From Cryptomeria japonica (lineage: Eukaryota; Streptophyta; Pinopsida; Cupressales; Cupressaceae), in the NCBI RefSeq assembly GCF_030272615.1, contig NC_081413.1, positions 19,354,285-19,418,284 of the forward strand: a DNA stretch of 64,000 nt, read 5' to 3'. Positions 22,421 through 33,840 of the stretch are shown here, one piece after another (the first letter of the stretch is position 1; the number at the start of each line of letters is the position of its first letter). The position numbers and the translations under genes were made by a program. Below the pieces are notes generated by a model. That model made no database searches, was not told where the DNA came from, and worked only from the letters and a program-made list of their open reading frames with translations.

Positions 22421-23558
22421 TGTAATACCCTAAAAATGTTCATCTAAACCATGGGCCCCTAATCTCAACAACATCACCAAGGTCCTAACCAAAGGCAATT
22501 AAATCAATCTTGAGCATATTATTAATTCTTTAATCATCAAATATCACATGGCAAATCAATTACTCAATATTAATTAAATATTTATTTAATTAATTGAATC
22601 ATTTCCAAGAATATCATTTTGATCAATTATCTTATTTTAATTTATTAAATATCCTTGCATATTTAATTAATTAATAAATTTTCCATTTAATCATGCAAAA
22701 GGAATTAATTTATTACAAAAGAGGAATTAATCACAAAGCAAGAGTTGAATTGAAAATTAAACAAAAAGAATTGAATTGAGAAAGAAATCAAACTTGAGAT
22801 ATTATTTCTTTTTCTAAATTTAGAACTTGAAATTAGAAAAGCAATTAATTGAATTATTGAATTATTCTCTAAAATTGGAACTCAAAGCTTTTCAGAAAAA
22901 GAAGTTTAGTTGCATTGAAAAGACTCTTTTCTTGAATAAATCAAAGAGTTATCTATTTTTATCACAAGTGCATGGAAATAATTTAATATCATTTCTAATG
23001 CAAACTTGAACTTCCTATCTAAATGCATTTCAATTAAACTATAATTGGAATCTATCTCAAGGTTAACTGAACATGATTTCTCAATTATTTCAATGAATCC
23101 TAAATTGAGCTTTTTCATCATCTCTCTTGTGATTCTCTATAAATTTAACCTTCAGCTCTCATTCCAATTTACCCCTGAGATTTTTGAGAACACGCATGGA
23201 GATTATTATTATACTGATTTTTGCTTTGGAGTCATTGAATACATTGTGCTTTTTTAGATTATTTGCATCCATCATTGCTTGAATCCATATTTGTTTGAAT
23301 CCGTTATTGCTTGAATTATTCATCCATCTTGCATCCATATAGTTAAATATCATATAGATTAAATCCTTCGTCTTGGTGTAGTCTAGTCACTGGTATTGCT
23401 TATAAAAATCTGAGAGCAATCTTATACTTGCATCTTTTAGAAGGCAATTAGTCACTTTGTTATGGTTTATTACTTATTGATTATTGATTTACTAACCATA
23501 CATGTAATGACTTAATTGAAGTGTTGTGATTGCAGCTACAAACCCTTTTTCACACACA
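22421..23558 (+). repeat. Gypsy-1 3' LTR (right end approximate)
   Basis: It begins TGTAATACCCTAAAAATG right after the polypurine tract and is very AT-rich (TTAATTAAATATTTATTTAATT type), like the Gypsy-3 LTR. The right end is placed near the CACACACA at 23,551-23,558. From about there the sequence aligns, on the minus strand, with the region upstream of RT in Gypsy-3. The partner 5' LTR lies left of the window, so the terminal bases and target duplication cannot be confirmed. Confidence 0.75.
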
Positions 23559-23559
23559 T

Positions 23560-25588
23560 AGTGGCATCATGAATAAAATTCTTGCTCCTGATCCATGTTG
23601 TGTTCCATTATTGATGGTTGCTCCCAGACTGATATTCGGGTGATGTATTCTAAGATATGGATCGAACTCTGGAATGTCTATATATGACTAGGTAAAATTG
23701 ATTTGCCTCCTTTTAAATGGTTTCAAGTATTTTTGTCTTTCTAGTTTTGATAGAGAGATTGTTGGATGTAGATCAATTGTGCAAATGATAATTGCCTCTG
23801 CTGGTTTGATCAAGATTGATGACTTTTCTTGATAGTATTTAGGTAAGGTGTCAAATCTCCCATCTTTCGGTGCCTCGAGGAGGTTTTCACCATTAGATGT
23901 CTCCTTTGTTTTTACTTTTTTTCTGATCTAATGTTGCCAATAAATGGTTTTCAGCATTAGATCTCATATTGTTTTCTTTATTTTCAATTTTGTGGCTAGG
24001 TGATTTGGCACCCACTTGACTCAAAGATACGTTAGCAGAATCCCTGGTGAAAGTTGATGTGGGTTTGATTTGATTTAGATATAAGGATATGGCATGGTCA
24101 TTAGGTAAGGTATCAATGGCAGTATGTTCTTTATTTTCCTAGTCCATAGGTTCAAGATAGCTTAAGGATAAAGGATCTTCAGGTTGAATAGTTTCAAAGA
24201 AATTAGGGGTCATGATAGAGATGTCAGAGCTTTCAGTATGTATTTCCATGTCTAGAACGATACTCTCATCAGAATGACCTCGTATAAGAAAATCCTAATC
24301 GTCCTCGGTTAAGTCCATGTCAGTCGAATGCAATTTTGATTCAAGTAAACTAGTTCTTAATGTTTGTTCTACATACGTGTGAACTACATTGACTACTATA
24401 TCTTCTTCCTCTTCTCTTTCAATTTGAAGTTGCTCTTGTTTGTTTTTCCCTGATAGAAAATGTTCTTCATTCTCTTGATCTCTTTGCTTCCTTTTTTTTT
24501 TCCATGTTTGACAAAATTGATGCAAATGATTGTTTTTTGGATTGTGTGATTGAAGATGTTGCCTCTTTATTATGTGAAATAATGACCTCTTGAACTAATT
24601 TCAGATTACTACAACACTGCACTGGATTTGAGTCTACTGATATTGTGATTTCTTGCCCATTGTAGAGAAATTTTAGGCACTGATGACATGTTGATGGTAT
24701 AGCTTGCATATCATGTATCCATGGTTTGCCCAAGAGTTTGTTGTATGGTAATTCTATGTCTATAACTTGGCATGTTGTATCTATCTACAAAGGTCCCATG
24801 CTGATGGGTAACATCACAATTCCTTTAGAGGAATGCTCTTCTTCATTATGTGCTTTGATTTTTATCTTTTTATGGGGATCAACTGCATCTTCTGAATAAC
24901 CTAGAGCACGGACACGATTCATAGAGAAAACGTTCAAGCTAGCTCCCCCATCTATTATGACTCATTTGACAAGAATTCTATGAATGAGGACTTCAATTTG
25001 CAAGAGAGCATTATGGGGATTTTGCAATGAATCAATGCTTGGATATAAAGGAGATGAGATTTCAATAGGATCCTCTGAAATAGGTTTGATGGCAATTATG
25101 GATATCCCTTGGGGAACTTCAGCTTTGGATGTATTCTTTGGTGATGAGGAAATGGAAGATTCTTGCAAGCTTTTAAGAAGTGTAGGAATAGATGCCTTTC
25201 GAGAGTCAATTTTTTTATGGGGGGATGAGCCATTTCTAGACATAGGTGTACGATTTTGATCTTGTTTAGCCAAATCCTTTAGGGATCTCTTTAAGAGGTG
25301 CATAAAAGAGCCACCTTTCTTTTGAGATGTATTTAAATCCTTGTGAGGTTTTAACATATTTGGAGTTTCATTTTGAACTTGTTTGATTTCTCTGATATGT
25401 TGACTTGTTACTTGTATTTTGCCTTGGTATTCCATGTTGATATGATCTTCAGCTATTTCAAATGTTTCTATTTCTGTTTTAGGGGTTTGATTATCTAAAA
25501 GTTGTTTTGATAAGTGATCAATAGTCAATGTCAAGGCAATAGAGTGATATGACACTAAAAGAGGATTCAAGTGTTTAAAAGTTTGCAA
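23560..25588 (-). pseudogene. Gypsy-2 pol fragment: protease and following linker
   Basis: Read on the minus strand, 25,588-24,962 is an open stretch of basic, Ser/Lys-rich sequence. It runs into a retropepsin-like core with IDGGASLN at about 24,940-24,960, a GIVMLPI strand, and LLGKPWIHDMQAIPSTCHQCLKF near 24,733. It corresponds in order to the protease region of Gypsy-3 (42.6-41.9 kb) but is only moderately similar. The DGGA active site Asp is kept. Stops occur at about 24,959 and 24,786. The fragment ends near 23,560, where the Gypsy-1 LTR abuts it. RT and integrase would lie beyond the left edge. Confidence 0.75.
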
Positions 25589-27558
25589 GTTTTTTTATCT
25601 TCGGTTTAGGAGTGCAATGATGATGATTTGATAAGAACCAAGTCTAGTAGGAATGATATATCCTATGATATGGGACAAGATTATCCTGACCAAACGTTTC
25701 AGTTTCGTGATAAAATATGATTGATCCTAGTGAGAAACTATGTTTGAGTGATCAGTTTATCAAATAGGGTGATAATGCAATTTGAGGTGTTTAGATCTTG
25801 AACTTGTTAAGGGTGAGCACTTTGAAAATCTTAAGGTGTTTATCTTCTAGAGTCTGATTTTGATGGATGATAACTTGACCAAGAAAATCAAGAAGACAAC
25901 TTAAGCAGAGAACAATCGATAACAGATGTTTATTGATACTCAAATTGATCAAGCAGAATGACAGACCTAAAAAATTCATACAAAGTGGCAGCTTTGGACT
26001 AATAAAAACAGAGACTCGTATGACAATACTTTATGAACCATACAACAAATCAAAAATTTCATGTAAAAAGCAGTATTTTGTATGATACATAATGATGTGT
26101 AGTATGACATAATATTCTGATACAAATAGGTTTGTATGACAGAGAACCTAACTCGTACGATAGAGAACAGGACAAAGATAAAAAATGTTTGTTTGGTTAA
26201 ATTTTTTATAACTGAAGTTTAATGTTTTTCTTATGTCTTTCATTTTTTGGATGTCTGATTTGTTGATTTAGGGATGAATACACAGTAAACCCATGATATG
26301 ATAAGTGACTCCAAGCATGCTAAACCCTAAGGAAGTTGGTTGAGAATGAAAACTTTTGCTTGCTGACTTAGGTACACACCCAATAGCTAATTAGAATATG
26401 ACTGTTGAGTCTCATGCAATGGATTCTCAATGCCATATTATGTGACACCAAACGCTAATGGGGGCATGGTATGGCAAGTATCTTGGGAGAGTTACTATCT
26501 CTCTTGCACAAATATTATTACACTTTTGGAGGTGAATTAGGTAGCTTCTATTTTAACCGGCACTAGTAAGGGATCTGTTCAGCACATCGGGGTATAAACT
26601 CAATTAATAGGTCTCCCAACCTTGAAAACCAAGGTTTGATATACCTAAAGTTACGAAGGAGAGCTATTCCCAAAAACTGTCGTTGCTTTGATTTCCATGA
26701 AAAACACATTTATTTTATAGTGGGTTGGATTACTTGGCATTAGCTATTCCCACTTAGGTCATTCCCCTCTCACTAGCCTTAATGGCTGAGTCATTACTCC
26801 TTGTGAGGGCAGGCCTGCTAAAGAAATGCACTAATGAAAGAAAAAGATGAGTCTAGCTTTCTGATCACCTAAGAAAGGTGAGAGCATACTCGCCTATCAT
26901 CAAAGATACGAAATACATGATTGTTCATTCCTTTAGCAAAATTGAAGTGTGCCTAAATAAACTTTAATGAATATACAAAGTTTAGTCAGATTCATAGGCA
27001 ACTTGCAAAATAGATCCATTAGTAGTCATTGATTGGTTTTTGAATTATGTCTTTGACAAGCGTATCTTCATCAATCATCCTACATAAAATATTTAGGCTG
27101 CCAAAAAGCTCACAAACAAATCAGGGTTAGCATTAGTGAAGTTTGGATTAAAATTAGAAAACTCTAACATGCAATCTGTTAAAAATCCTAGAGACAGAGA
27201 CTCGTATGACACAATTTTCTAGTTATCATGACACAACTTTAGATTTCGCATAGGAACCAAAACGTACTCATACGACTTAGGATTTAGCAGCCAAAAATTC
27301 GTACGACATGCATTTAACTCTCGTACGATAATAAAAATTATTTTGTAAGACACAAGATTTACTAGTCAAAAATTCATACGATATGCATTTAGACCTCGTA
27401 CGACAGGGATAATGAGTTTGTATGACATAAGATGAGGTTTCATACCAGACTAAAATGTAGTTCGTACAAGTTGAAAAATCAACTCGTATGACATTCTGAT
27501 TCTGTACCAGTAGAGATGGATGTTTGTTGAAGCTTGAGAGCCTAAAAATGATGATTTC
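25589..27558 (-). other. Gypsy-2 leader, gag apparently missing
   Basis: Between the primer site and the protease fragment are only about 2 kb, with no gag domain that I can recognise. A motif close to CTCGTACGACA recurs at about 26,013, 26,152, 27,190, 27,298, 27,329, 27,392 and 27,480, with weaker copies between. A unit of about 75 bp is duplicated in tandem at 27,287-27,436. Parts of 26,690-26,850 resemble the leader of Gypsy-3 at 52.8-52.95 kb. The gag deletion is inferred from comparison with Gypsy-3. Confidence 0.6.
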
Positions 27559-27577
27559 GGCCCCACGGTGGGCACCA
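27559..27577 (-). other. Gypsy-2 primer binding site, tRNA-Lys type
   Basis: On the minus strand TGGTGCCCACCGTGGGGCC follows the LTR end after a few T bases. It fits the complement of plant tRNA-Lys 3' ends except for one base near the start. It fixes the orientation of Gypsy-2 as minus. Confidence 0.75.
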
Positions 27578-27580
27578 AAA

Positions 27581-28646
27581 TGTCGTGTATGTGAAGTGTA
27601 CCTATACCTACAAACACAAAACACTCAATAGATCATTACTAGCAATGGTTAGAAAATTAATCAACGAAAGATAAAACCATAGCTAATCGATCTATTGCCT
27701 CCTAGTAAACGCGAGTATGAATTTTGCTCTCAGATCTTATTATGCAAATTCGAGTGACTTGACTAAAGTTAGATGGAGGATTTAAATGATGAAGATGCAT
27801 GATCTAGTAATGATAGCATGATTAAGCTACATGATTTCATGATTATTCTATAAAATAGGCTAGAATGAGGATGCAATTAAGCTAAGATTTGAACATGATA
27901 ACAATGCTTGAAATGACAAACTAGAAGCTAGATGCCTATAGTAACAATGCTTGAATGCAACTAAGATGAATCAATCGGGATGCAAAAATGATATGAAATT
28001 GGGACACTTTGTGCTCCAAAATGAGGTCTATTTATAGGATTTCCCAAGACTAAGGGTGATGTGGCAGGAATCAACGATCAAGATTGATTTGAAGATATCA
28101 AAGGTTAAAGTGGAGTAGGTTGAGAAGAGGTTGGATGAAAGGGGACAATTGGTGGTAGGTAGGAGAAGGGGTTGGATGAAAGGGAACGTTGCAATCTCCA
28201 TGGTGACAAGTGTCAAGAAGCTTCTAGAAGAGGTTAGATGAAAGGTAACACTTAGTGACAACTATTACAAAGCCTCTAGAAGAGGTTAGATGAAATGGGA
28301 CATGGGGGTTAGGATGGAATGGGTCAGGTTTATGAGTGGTAGAAGTTAGGAGAATTTGAATTTAAAAATTCAAATAATAGGAAAAGGCTAATTAACCTCA
28401 ACAACTCATGAATTTGGTTTGTTTTGATTAATTAGGGGATTTAGAAGAAATGATTTTGATGGAGGGAATTAATTAATTTGAATTAATTAATCAAAGGGTT
28501 GAAATGAACCTATTAAATAAATCCTTAAATTTATTAATAAGTAGAGGAAAGGAGGTATTTAATCAAATTGTTGATGAATTCAATAAAATTGGGGAGAAAT
28601 ATTAATTAAATAATTAATTATCTTCAGACCAGTTTTAAGTGTATAT
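27581..28646 (-). repeat. Gypsy-2 5' LTR (right end merged with microsatellite)
   Basis: The left end (ACGACA read on the minus strand) directly precedes the primer site. The right part is AT-rich with TTAATTAAATAATTAATT. Its outer end, AGTTTTAAGTGTATATA, lines up with TTTTAGGTGTCTACA of the Gypsy-3 LTR, so the LTR terminus falls inside the start of the TA-rich microsatellite. The exact last base is therefore uncertain. Confidence 0.65.
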
Positions 28647-28752
28647 ATGTATATATATACACACATACATACAAAGATATATATATACATACATACATAC
28701 AAAGATATATATATATACATATACATATACATACACACACACACATATATAT

Positions 28753-28804
<52 letters not shown>

Positions 28805-28905
28805 ATATATGTACATATATATGTATGTATATAAATGCATACATATATATATATGTGTGTGTGTGTGTATACATATATATATGGTTATATGTATATATAT
28901 ATATA

Positions 28906-28938
<33 letters not shown>

Positions 28939-28982
28939 GTATATGTATATGTATATATATATGTGTGTGTGTGTATATATAT
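28637..28982. repeat. AT/GT-rich compound microsatellite
   Basis: About 345 bp of (TA)n, (TATG)n, (CATA)n and (TG)n runs, including about 20 uninterrupted AT dinucleotides near 28,756-28,790. It separates the Gypsy-2 LTR end from the Copia-2 LTR end. Apparent frames here encode only Tyr-Ile repeats and are not genes. Confidence 0.95.
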
Positions 28983-30324
28983 TGATGAATAATGATGAAC
29001 AAATGATATCCTAACTGATATTGAGAGGGGGCAATGAATCAGTACAAACAAAAACTTTCTCAACACTTTATCATATTAAAACAATGCTGACCGGTTGTCT
29101 TCACCACTAAACTTAACCATGGGTATACCGGTTAAACATAGATACTTCAGACAGCATTTGACAAACCTTAAATCTTGATGACTACTTCCTGATATAATCA
29201 AGCATGAGTTGTATCAACAATACCACAATCATATAGCATTGTATGCATAACTAACTTAATCAACAACTACTCAATCATCACATGAAAACTCACAACCCAT
29301 AACACATAGATTTTTCACATGGAAACCCAAATGGGAAAAACCATGGTGGAGATGAATACCCACAAGCTTATTTTAAACTCTTTCAAAGTCCACTCTGCTA
29401 GGAGCCTAGTCTAGTTAAATACTTTACAATAAGGTTTTGTTAGGAACCAATCCTGTTAGAGATCACCCGGTTAAGGGATGGCTATATACCCTGTTAAAAG
29501 TTGAAAATCTATTATAGGTTACCTCGCTAGAGGATTTAAAGAACTCAATGAACTTGAGTCACCTGGTTTGAGGATTTGCAACAAGCCTGTTAAAGCTACC
29601 CGGTCAAGGGATTTTCCTTCTATTGAAATGGTTAGAAGTCAATAGGTAAAGCTCTAATCTGATAACAACTCTACTTGCTAAGGCAGATCCTTTTTAGCTC
29701 CTCTCCTTTGCAATCACACTCTGCAGGTTCCACACTCTAGTTTGGTCAGTATCTCAATACACAAACACATCATTTGCCAACACTAACAATAACAAACATC
29801 ATCGACCTTATAGACAATAATTAGGTCGGTAACATAAACCCTAAACCCTAAACAATTTAGGTTTACAATTACAAGTGGTCCAATCCTGACCATTAGATCT
29901 ATTACATAGAATGAAGTGATCTAAAAAGATCTCAATTCATTCTACATCGTTCGATCTTAGCCGCATCTGGAAATTAGTAACCCATCACGCACACTTCATA
30001 CACCGCTTAGAACATCGTGCATTCCCAAGGTAGACAATCAAATGAATTCGATATTCATGCTCACAAGAAAATAGCTGACATGGCACCATGATCTCATCCT
30101 TATCTCCTAACTAACTCATCACAGAATGTCATCGGTTGCACCACATAGGCCAAACTGGAAACCCTAGAGCTGAATAGGGACTACCAACCAGTAGTCATGC
30201 TTAGTGAATCTCAAAAATGATCCACTCCATCCCAATTGACCATAACCACTTCCAATCTTCATACTAGTTCACCTATTGACATCAATGACAACATAGATTG
30301 TCACCACTTCATCATATGCCAATA
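28983..30324 (-). repeat. Copia-2 3' LTR
   Basis: On the minus strand it starts TATTGGCATATG (the first G of the usual TG has changed to A) right after a polypurine tract, and it ends TTCATCA. It matches 59,775-61,120. It carries the CCCTTAAC-GGGTA units (29,400-29,640) and the TTTTTCCCATTTGGG segment of the family. Confidence 0.9.
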
Positions 30325-30337
30325 ATCTCCCCCTTTG
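30325..30337 (-). other. Copia-2 polypurine tract
   Basis: The minus strand reads CCAAAGGGGGAGAT directly before the 3' LTR, as in Copia-1. Confidence 0.85.
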
Positions 30338-30648
30338 GCATTGATGGCAATACTCAGTGTATCATTGCTCAGTATTTGCACCATGCTTAATAACATATAT
30401 CGGTTCAAAGATCACAACCACTACCATCTGGACTGGTTAGTGTGTAGTCTGCCATATATCTTGATCATGAGATATCTTCTACCCCATACATCATCAGATA
30501 TCTTCTCCTCCTTTGACAACAATACCAAAGTGGAGGCACAAGCTTCCAAGCTCCACTATGTTGCTCCCTATGTGGAGTAGCATCCTTCAACACATCAATC
30601 CTGTAAGATTTTTCATTGTAGTAGCTGACTGATGTGGAGCACACAATT

Positions 30649-31705
30649 TTAGTTTACTTCATGAAGGGGCAGAACCCCTAATTCACCTTTCAAATAGGTA
30701 AATGTAGTCTTTGGCAAGGGCTTTGTGAATATGTCTGCTATTTGCTCCTTACTGGAAATAGGTTCTAATACAACCTCTTTATTCTGAACCTTTTCTCTCA
30801 ATAAATGATACTTGAGCTCAATGTGCTTTGTCCTAGCATGCAATACAGGATTTTGGAAATATTGATTGCACTAGTTTTATCACACAAAATGCTGACTATT
30901 TCAGATATAGGCACTTTGAAGCCATTCAATACATGCTTCATCCAAATTGCCTGAGTGGAGTTCATAAAAGGTTCCACATACTCTACTTGAGTTGTAGATT
31001 GGGAAATATAGCTCTTCTTCTTTCTCGTCCATGAGACTAGTCTTCCACCAAGGAAGAATGCTCCATCAGCTATGCTCTTCTGGTCGTCCACATTACAAGT
31101 CCAATCTGCATTGGTAAACACTTGAGACCAAAGTCGCCATTATATGGATACCACAATCCATAATCAACCATCCCTTTTAGGTATCTAAGAATCCTCTTTA
31201 TCTCTACCAAGTGGGATTCTCTTGGACTCTTCTGAAAATGGGCTACTATGCCCACTGCATGAGCAATATCCAATCTACTATGCACCACATAGTGTATCTT
31301 ACCGATCATCAACTAGTACTCCTCATCCACCAACATTGTATCATCTTCCTTTGTCATTTTACAGTCGGTCACCATCGATGTTCCAACCGGTTTTCTCTCC
31401 TCCATGCCAAAGGTCTTCAATACCTCTTTGATATACTTGGACTGGGTAATGAAGATACCTTCCTTCATTTGCTAAATCTGTAGACCAATGAAGAAATTTA
31501 TCTCTTCAATCAGACAAATCTCAAACTCTTTCTTCATTTCATCTACGAATGCATGGCTCATTTCATCATCTCCTCTAAAGATTATGTCATCTACAAATAC
31601 TTCACGGATCAGAATCTGATCACCTTCAGATTTCAGGTAGATGTTGTTGTCCTCACTTGTTCTCTAAAATCCTATCTTCACAAGATGAGAGTGTAACCAT
31701 TCATA
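30649..31705 (-). pseudogene. Copia-2 pol, C-terminal piece (end of RT and RNase H)
   Basis: The piece begins in RT just after the QAPRAW codons, at [13 protein letters not shown], and passes the VDDIIF-type active site (about 31,575-31,600). It then enters RNase H and ends at LPLHEVN. RNase H has FTNADW in place of the usual TDADW or TDANW, so the first acidic residue is lost. Several stops and frameshifts break it. It ends where the Gypsy-3 LTR and its CATGG duplication begin. Confidence 0.88.
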
Positions 31706-31710
31706 CCATG

Positions 31711-32506
31711 TGTATACAGTGAAAATGGATAACAACAATGATGAAAGACTAAATGAATTCAACCACAAAAACCCTAGTCTAACAACAACAAATATCCACC
31801 ATAACATATGAAGATTACCTAAGACAATGCAAATCAAATGAAATCAAAAAGATTATACCATCACATGTCCAATAGGGTTTGAATCTCCATTCTTCCTATC
31901 TCCATTGATCTTTCTTTATATATTTGCTCCTTGATTTTATGTGCACAAGAGCTCAACAAAGAACGGAAATGTGGTTGCATGTAGGATCGCATATGAGAGT
32001 GCAAAGCGTAGTATAGTCAATTGATCAAGTAGTCAGGATGCATAGTGAGGGTTTGATAATGAAGGAAGAATCTCCTTATATAGAAAACACTATAAGAAAT
32101 GGAGGGATAAGATTGAGAGGTGTAAAAGATAAATGGTCGGCTAGGATTAGAGGGTAGGTAAAAGAAAATAAGAAAATAATGAGAGGGGTAGGTAGTGTAG
32201 GAATTAAGAGATGAATGACATGTGTCATGGGTAGAAAAGGTTAATGAATTAATTAAATGAATAAAGATTTATTTAATTAATAGAAGAAGTGGGATTAATT
32301 AAATAAATAAGATATTTATTTAATTTAGGAAAAGGGTAATTTAAATAAATAAATGTATTTATTTAAATGAGAAATAAGGCTAAAAGAGGATAAATGAATT
32401 AATTAAATAAATAAAGATTTATTCAATTAATAGAAGAATTAGGCATAAAATAATTAAATAAATAAAATATTTATTTAATTAGACATGACAATTTTAGGTG
32501 TCTATA
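31711..32506 (-). repeat. Gypsy-3 3' LTR, 796 bp
   Basis: On the minus strand it begins TATAGACACC (TG changed to TA) and ends GTATACA. It differs from the 5' LTR at about 25-30 positions by eye, roughly 3-4%. It is AT-rich with many TTAATTAAATAAATAAA blocks. Confidence 0.93.
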
Positions 32507-32521
32507 TTTTGCCCCTCTTTG
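32507..32521 (-). other. Gypsy-3 polypurine tract
   Basis: The minus strand reads TCAAAGAGGGGCAAAA directly before the 3' LTR. The core is identical to that of Gypsy-1 at 22,407-22,420. Confidence 0.85.
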
Positions 32522-33039
32522 AGACAATGTAGCTTGTTGCATTGTTTCAAAGAAGATAATATGAACTGATACAAAGTTGCCCCAAGATGGGAATGATATG
32601 CCCCCTCGAGAGATTGGATGAAAATGTCTGGAAGGATAGCAGACAATCTCTCGATAAGAAAGAAAGGCTAAAATGGACTGACCGGATAGGATGAAGTGAC
32701 AGAGTCACGTAATAATGAAGACTGACTCGGGAAACGAGAGCTAGGGCTAGGGTAGTCTATAAAATAGACCACAAGGGGAAAATATCCTCATTGTCATCCA
32801 CACATCCAAAAGATCAGAGTGCAGAGTGAGAATAGAGCAGCAGCAGTCAGCAGCGATGGCATTGGCTCACAGATTTGATCACGTTCGCTGATTTTAGAGG
32901 CCAGTAGATGCAGGAGAGATGATGAGTACCACAAAACCTCCTTGTACTTTGTCGCATTAATTGTTGTCATAAATGCATGATAGGTAGTGCAATAAATGCA
33001 CTTTAGGATAATGTCAAAAAATGTCAAAAATGTGTAGGT

Positions 33040-33310
33040 GCATCTGTGTTGGTGCCAGGCGCATCTAGGTTGGCTAGGCATGTCTGCGTTTGTGCTTGGC
33101 GCGTCTATGAATTCAGCAGCGTCTATGTCAAATGCGAACGCGTTTGTGTTGTGCAGGCGCATTTGTGAAATGTGGGCATGTTTGTGTAGGACAGGTGCAT
33201 CTATGTAGAGCATAGGCACGTCTATGTATTTCAGGCGCATCTGTACAGAGTACGCACGTTTGTGCAGTCTGTAAGCGCGTTTATGTCACGAAGGCACGTT
33301 TGTGTCTTCA
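33040..33310 (+). repeat. GCGCGTCTGTG-type short repeats, PMD side
   Basis: About 14 copies of a core near GCRYRTYTRTG recur every 15-25 bases on the plus strand, with unrelated spacers. The same core occurs in reverse orientation in the gag-side leader at 47,029-47,250 and 53,283-53,535. Here it lies upstream of the antisense PMD frame. Confidence 0.8.
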
Positions 33311-33516
33311 AGGTCAAATCAGCAGTTTTGTGATGAACATACACTGTTGATTGGATAAGTTGTTGAGAGGATACACTCAAGCAGGTCCTCTAGGGAAGAC
33401 TAGGATAGCAGATAGGGCTAGGATTGACAATTCTATGATAGAACATATGTTGCCAATTAGGAAACTACTCAAGAGGATACACTCAAGTAGAGGCCCTAAG
33501 ATAGGATAGATCGAGG

Positions 33517-33820
33517 CACTTTGTGATGAACAGTGAGTACCAAGACATAGTACTTTGTGATGAATAGAGAGTACTAATAGGAGCAGCACTTTGTGATGAA
33601 CAGGGAGTGCAAATATGAACAGCACTTTGTGATGAATAGGGAGTGCAAGTCACGTAAGCCTTTTTGATGAATAGGGAGTACCACTAGGAGAAAAAACAAC
33701 ACTTTGTGATGAATAGTGAGTGTCACTAGGATAGATAGCAACACTTTGTGATGAACAGTGAGTGTCACTAGGATAGATAGCAACACTTTGTGATGAACAG
33801 TGAGTGTCACTTTGACTGAC
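33517..33820 (+). repeat. tandem repeat, eight units of 36-42 bp
   Basis: Each unit begins CACTTTGTGATGAACAGKGAG and ends in a variable tail. The last three units share CACTAGGATAGATAGCAA tails and are most alike. The array ends about 20 bases before the PMD frame opens. It is not CRISPR: the whole unit repeats, without unique spacers of fixed size, in a plant retrotransposon. Confidence 0.85.
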
Positions 33821-33840
33821 ATGATTGATTTGCTTGACTG

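Noticed and set aside
28580-29066. Frames of 117-143 codons over the TA/TG repeats
   Set aside because: They translate only the microsatellite into Tyr-Ile repeats.
33517-33820. Possible CRISPR-like array
   Set aside because: Whole units repeat with drifting tails, no fixed unique spacers and no cas genes. It is a tandem repeat inside a plant retrotransposon.
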